From assembly GCA_017963875.1 (NCBI GenBank), contig JAGCTA010000543.1, forward strand, positions 1-10,916: a stretch of 10,916 bases of DNA, written 5' to 3'. Shown piece by piece: positions 8,260 to 10,916 of the stretch. The first letter of the stretch is position 1. Every line of letters begins with the position of its first letter. The position numbers and the translations under genes are program-made. Under the pieces are notes generated by a model. The model made no database searches, had not been told where the DNA came from, and saw only the letters and a program-made list of their open reading frames with translations. This DNA is from Victivallales bacterium. Its GTDB lineage: Bacteria > Verrucomicrobiota > Lentisphaeria > Oligosphaerales > Oligosphaeraceae.

Positions 8260-8281
8260 ACATATTATAATAATGATATGT
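8233..8281 (+). repeat. AT-rich imperfect dyad around the putative promoter
   Basis: ACATATTATCATT (8233-8245) pairs with bases 8269-8281 (reading AATAATGATATGT) with one mismatch and one G-T; a further G-T pair (8246/8268) can follow. The arms span the loop and 3' arm of the proposed terminator and the proposed -10 box, so this hairpin and the terminator hairpin could not form together. It might be an operator, an alternative RNA hairpin, or just AT-rich sequence in which such pairing is easy. Confidence 0.35.
8244..8271 (+). promoter_or_regulatory. Possible sigma70-type promoter for the structured element and/or rimO
   Basis: A perfect TATAAT (8266-8271) lies 16 bases after TTGCGT (8244-8249), which matches only three of six bases of the TTGACA consensus. 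The surrounding 60 bases are strongly AT-rich compared with the flanking genes. Transcription would start near 8278-8284, just before the structured element at 8291. Because AT-rich DNA produces TATAAT by chance, this remains tentative. Confidence 0.4.
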
Positions 8282-8290
8282 TCTTTTCCC

Positions 8291-8440
8291 TATGAGGGGA
8301 GGTAGTTGTTCCAATGTCTTCGAGAAAGTCCGACGCCCCCGAAGAAAGCAAATGTCAGTAACCTCAGGTTGAGCGTAGCGAAATCTGGGGTTACCGCCCA
8401 AGCGGATTCCGACCTCGAAAAGGTCAAACCTACCCTCATG
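8291..8440 (+). ncRNA. Candidate structured RNA or dispersed palindromic element, multi-hairpin, closed by a long-range stem
   Basis: About 150 non-coding bases fold compactly by eye. Closing stem: ATGAGGG (8292-8298) with CCCTCAT (8433-8439), continued after one mismatch by AGGT (8300-8303) with ACCT (8428-8431). Inside: TCTTCG (8317-8322) with CGAAGA (8340-8345); a 13-bp stem with two G-U pairs, 8358-8370 with 8382-8394, capped by loop GAGCGTAGCGA; a small CCGC/GCGG hairpin (8394-8405) sharing one base with the previous stem; and GACCT/AGGTC (8411-8415/8421-8425) around CGAAA. The element is much more GC-rich than the AT stretch before it. I could not match it to tmRNA, SRP RNA, RNase P RNA or a riboswitch class I know; the GAGAAAGTCC at 8322-8331 recalls the RNase P core, but the element is far too small. 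It may be an independent RNA, a leader of rimO, or a repeated REP-like or miniature mobile element. The strand is assumed from the putative promoter. Confidence 0.45.
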
Positions 8441-8501
8441 TTAAATTGAGCGATTGACAAAAACTCTCTACAAAAAAACGCTTCATCCTGCCTCTTTCCT
8501 C

Positions 8502-9863
8502 ATGGCCAAATCACTTCCAGAAATCATCGTCAATGTCATCAGTCTTGGCTGCGCCAAGAACCTCATCGACACCGAGGTCATGTGCGGCTCCATTGTATCG
8601 TCTGGAATGTTCCTCGCCGAAAACAAAAAAGACGCAAATGTCTGCCTTGTCAATACATGCAGTTTCATCAAGGACGCACGCAGAGAAGCAGAAAAGCATA
8701 TCAGAGAAGCCATACGGTGGAAACTGGCGGCCAAGCCTGGAAACAAACGGCTTGTCGTCGTTGCAGGTTGCCTCGCACAGCGTTTCCCTGAAGAAACGGC
8801 TCGACAATTCCCTAAAATCGACCTCATGCTCGGCCTAGACGATGTCCCGAATACGGCAAAACTCATCAAGGCGGCATTTATGAAGGGGACAACGCATGAG
8901 GTATCGTCCGTCCTTCCGACATACCTCTACGACCACCTCACCCCACGGCTGACCGTCACGCCGAAATCATACGCATATATTAAAATTGCCGAAGGCTGCA
9001 ACCATCAATGCGCCTTCTGCGCCATACCGCTTTTCCGTGGCAGACAACGGTCGCGGGACATCGCTTCCATCGTCACCGAATGCAGGCAGTTGCTCGACCA
9101 GGGGGCGAGTGAAATCAACCTCATCGCACAGGATTCGTCTTCATACGGCATTGACAGGAACGATGGAGCGTCTCTTGCCAGTCTTCTGAAGGAATGCGAC
9201 CGCATCGACGGCGACTTCTGGCTTCGGGTCCTCTACACCCATCCGTCGCATGTCTCCAGGGAACTGCTGGACATCATGAGCAATTCAGCCCATGTCGTCC
9301 CATATCTTGACATGCCAATCCAGCACATCTCCACCAACGTCCTGAAAAACATGCTGCGAGGGATGTCTGGACCGCAACTCAGGGAAAAACTCCACTTCAT
9401 TCGCGAGACATACCCTTCGCTTGTATTCCGCACAACCGTGCTCGTCGGTTTCCCCGGTGAAACAGACGAGGACTTCCAGGAACTGCTTGATTTCGTCTCG
9501 ACTTTCAAATTCGACCGCCTCGGCGCATTCGCCTATTCGCCAGAAAAAGGCACGCCTTCGGAAACCATGCCGTTGTCGGTTCCCTCCGCGCGCTTGGCAA
9601 AACAACGCCGCGACCTTCTTTTGCAGGCACAGGCCACGGTCTCGGAAGAACTGAACAAGAGTCTCGTTGGCAAAGAACTCGATGTCCTGCTCGAAGAGCC
9701 AGTCGATGCAAGGCATTGGATTGGGCGGACAAAAGGCGATGCTCCCGATGTTGACCAGTCCGTCTTGGTCAAAGTCAGGAAAACGACCTCCAATGAGCCG
9801 CATTTCTCACGTGTCAAAGTGACAATGGCACAGCCTTACGACCTCCAAGCCACCGAACTGTAA
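8502..9863 (+). CDS. rimO: Ribosomal protein S12 methylthiotransferase RimO
   Basis: Radical-SAM methylthiotransferase that adds a methylthio group to the beta carbon of the conserved Asp (Asp89 in E. coli) of ribosomal protein S12. I chose ATG 8502 (453 residues): family N-termini begin just before the SLGCAKN motif, and 8502 leaves a short leader; an in-frame TTG at 8454 would add 16 residues. Neither start has a clear ribosome site. UPF0004 domain: cysteines C17 (SLGCAKNLIDTE), C53 (NTCSFI) and C90 (VAGCLAQR) for the auxiliary cluster. Radical-SAM core: EGCNHQCAFC with C166, C170 and C173. Then INLIAQDSSSYGID and PYLDMPIQH, typical of RimO rather than the tRNA enzyme MiaB, VGFPGETDEDF, and a C-terminal TRAM-like beta region (about residues 385-453). 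The gene is complete. It is separated from the cassette by the structured intergenic region and is followed 16 bases later by the ftsQ-like gene. Confidence 0.95.
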   Translation: MAKSLPEIIVNVISLGCAKNLIDTEVMCGSIVSSGMFLAENKKDANVCLVNTCSFIKDARREAEKHIREAIRWKLAAKPGNKRLVVVAGCLAQRFPEETARQFPKIDLMLGLDDVPNTAKLIKAAFMKGTTHEVSSVLPTYLYDHLTPRLTVTPKSYAYIKIAEGCNHQCAFCAIPLFRGRQRSRDIASIVTECRQLLDQGASEINLIAQDSSSYGIDRNDGASLASLLKECDRIDGDFWLRVLYTHPSHVSRELLDIMSNSAHVVPYLDMPIQHISTNVLKNMLRGMSGPQLREKLHFIRETYPSLVFRTTVLVGFPGETDEDFQELLDFVSTFKFDRLGAFAYSPEKGTPSETMPLSVPSARLAKQRRDLLLQAQATVSEELNKSLVGKELDVLLEEPVDARHWIGRTKGDAPDVDQSVLVKVRKTTSNEPHFSRVKVTMAQPYDLQATEL

Positions 9864-9879
9864 TGATTCTTCAACAGCC

Positions 9880-10899
9880 ATGTTTAACCGCAAAGCATTC
9901 ACCACACTAAAAGTCACCGCTGGAGAGGGAATGGAAACTCCTGCGGACATAAAGCGACGCAAAATCCGCATGGCGGCGATTTTCATATTCCTGCTTGCCG
10001 TCGTCTTGACAGGCATTGCGTTTCTGCTGCGTATCATCTGGCAAAAACTTTATGTCACAAACGACAGGCTCCTGTTCAAGTATATCCGATTCACGGACAC
10101 GCGCCACTACTCCGCATTTCCCTCCAACGGCCATGCTGATTTTCTCACCATTCTTGCGCAGGAAGGCATTCAGGCGGGCAAGACAAACTTGTTGCAAATT
10201 GACCTGGATACTGTCCAGGACATTCTGAAACGCCAGCCGTTGCTGACAAACATCAAAGTCACCAAAATACTCCCTGACACGCTTCAGATTGATGCCGTTG
10301 AACATGTTCCTGAAGCCATCCTGTGCATCAAGACGCCTCAGGGAGGCCGCCGTAGGTTCCCAATAGCCATCTATCCTCAGCAAAAGGACATCCCCGCTCC
10401 AACGCCAGTCATTGTCCTGCCGCAGGAGTTGAATCTGTTTTGCGAACGTGATAATACGTATAAACCATGGAACTACACGCATCATCCCATACCGTTCGAC
10501 ACACGCATAACCAATACAACACTTCCGCTGCTCTTTGAATTCAATTTTCTCAATCCAGCCTTGACTCCAGGCACAGTCATTGCGGACAAGCACATCGCAT
10601 CCGCCCTGAAAATCATCCACCACTCTGGGCTGACATCGCTCAACCATCATTTCAGCATCCAGAATCTCCAGTTCGTCCCGCCATCAACTATCCGCCTCAC
10701 GGTGATGCCGCTGAAGGCAGGAGGCAAAATCCAGACCCTCGCCTCCTTTGACCTGGATTCCAACAATATCACGGAGGAACTCTTCATCAGGCTCAGCAAA
10801 TACCTGGACATCGCGGAATCGACGCCAGCCACAACGGCTATCAGATACCTCAATGCCACTGGAAACACTATCTACTCCAGTCCAAATGCTCCAAAGTGA
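9880..10899 (+). CDS. ftsQ: Divergent FtsQ/DivIB-type cell division protein
   Basis: Single-pass inner-membrane protein expected to act in the divisome, bridging cytoplasmic and periplasmic parts with FtsB and FtsL. 339 residues from ATG 9880. Basic KRRKIR (25-30) precedes one membrane helix (about 32-53), predicting the N-terminus inside. A POTRA-like domain follows (about 66-145) with family-like NLLQIDLDTVQDIL (103-116), a short segment PLLTNIKVTKILPDTLQID (120-138), and EHVPEAIL (141-148). A beta-rich region leads to AIRYLNATGNTIY (320-332), resembling the DLRY-type FtsQ end that contacts FtsB. An in-frame ATG at 9931 has GGAG at 9922-9925, five bases upstream, whereas 9880 has no ribosome site; the true protein may therefore be 322 residues. 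Sequence identity to classical FtsQ is low, so the call rests on architecture and the POTRA pattern. The neighbour is rimO and not murC/ddl, so if this is a dcw-type locus the division genes would have to follow to the right. Confidence 0.72.
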   Translation: MFNRKAFTTLKVTAGEGMETPADIKRRKIRMAAIFIFLLAVVLTGIAFLLRIIWQKLYVTNDRLLFKYIRFTDTRHYSAFPSNGHADFLTILAQEGIQAGKTNLLQIDLDTVQDILKRQPLLTNIKVTKILPDTLQIDAVEHVPEAILCIKTPQGGRRRFPIAIYPQQKDIPAPTPVIVLPQELNLFCERDNTYKPWNYTHHPIPFDTRITNTTLPLLFEFNFLNPALTPGTVIADKHIASALKIIHHSGLTSLNHHFSIQNLQFVPPSTIRLTVMPLKAGGKIQTLASFDLDSNNITEELFIRLSKYLDIAESTPATTAIRYLNATGNTIYSSPNAPK

Positions 10900-10915
10900 A
10901 TTTGCCAAGGCAAAT
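10900..10915 (+). repeat. Short inverted repeat just after the ftsQ-like stop codon
   Basis: ATTTGCC (10900-10906) is the reverse complement of GGCAAAT (10909-10915), directly after the TGA. It could be the stem of a terminator, but the window ends before any T-tract could be seen, and the two-base spacer means only about six pairs could form. Confidence 0.25.
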
Positions 10916-10916
10916 C

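Noticed and set aside
8322..8331. GAGAAAGTCC resembling the conserved core of RNase P RNA (GAGGAAAGTCC).
   Set aside because: The structured element is only about 150 bases and lacks the matching 3' core segment; RNase P RNA is over 300 bases. A short chance match is more likely.
8454..8459. Perfect TTGACA -35 box just before rimO.
   Set aside because: No acceptable -10 sequence lies 15-19 bases downstream; the A-rich tract there does not resemble TATAAT. The same TTG could be read as a start codon, also without a ribosome site.
8502..9863. RimO as the possible activase of the glycyl radical enzyme, since both involve radical SAM chemistry.
   Set aside because: It has the full UPF0004 and TRAM-like architecture and three extra N-terminal cysteines of a methylthiotransferase; activases are much smaller with a different cluster layout. 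It is also separated by a terminator and the non-coding region.
1..10916. CRISPR arrays, tRNA genes, rRNA, insertion sequences or transposase genes.
   Set aside because: I saw no regularly spaced repeats, no cloverleaf-like stretch in the few non-coding gaps, and no transposase-like protein in any frame.

Overview
The window looks like a chromosomal segment of a strict anaerobe. My best guess is a member of the PVC superphylum (Lentisphaerota or Kiritimatiellota, gut or sediment type). The guess rests on a large TIM-barrel carbohydrate-active protein, an oxygen-sensitive glycyl radical enzyme and a big beta-propeller protein in one operon, moderate GC (roughly 50-55% by eye), inconsistent Shine-Dalgarno use, and divergent but recognisable housekeeping genes. 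It is inferred from gene style, not from a marker gene. All credible genes are on the + strand; the long minus-strand frames lie antisense to real genes and match nothing I recognise.

Layout. Bases 1-449 hold the 3' part of tsaD (tRNA t6A synthesis). A short intergenic region (450-531) carries two interlocking inverted repeats and a degenerate heptad repeat. Bases 532-8223 form a tight three-gene cassette (gaps of 32 and 19 bases): a 1042-residue glycoside-hydrolase-like TIM-barrel protein with a carbohydrate-binding-like module, a 703-residue glycyl radical enzyme of the pyruvate formate-lyase superfamily, and a 799-residue double beta-propeller-like protein. Bases 8224-8501 are non-coding. 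They hold a probable terminator overlapping a possible promoter inside an AT-rich dyad, then a striking ~150-base multi-hairpin element closed by a long-range stem. Bases 8502-9863 encode RimO, the radical-SAM methylthiotransferase for ribosomal protein S12. Bases 9880-10899 encode a divergent FtsQ/DivIB-type division protein, followed by the start of a small inverted repeat at the window edge.

How the genes may work together. tsaD, rimO and ftsQ are housekeeping genes that bracket an accessory catabolic-looking cassette. The three cassette proteins appear cytoplasmic (no signal peptides). One reading is that they process an imported glycoside or sugar derivative: the TIM-barrel protein releases or remodels the sugar, the glycyl radical enzyme (Cys-x-Glu active site of the eliminase/decarboxylase type) performs a radical elimination or C-C/C-heteroatom cleavage, and the propeller protein acts as a lyase, lactonase, epimerase or scaffold. 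I do not recognise this combination as a described pathway. The substrate is unknown, and no activating enzyme, transporter or regulator lies in the window. The cassette and the structured intergenic element are the two items most worth following up.
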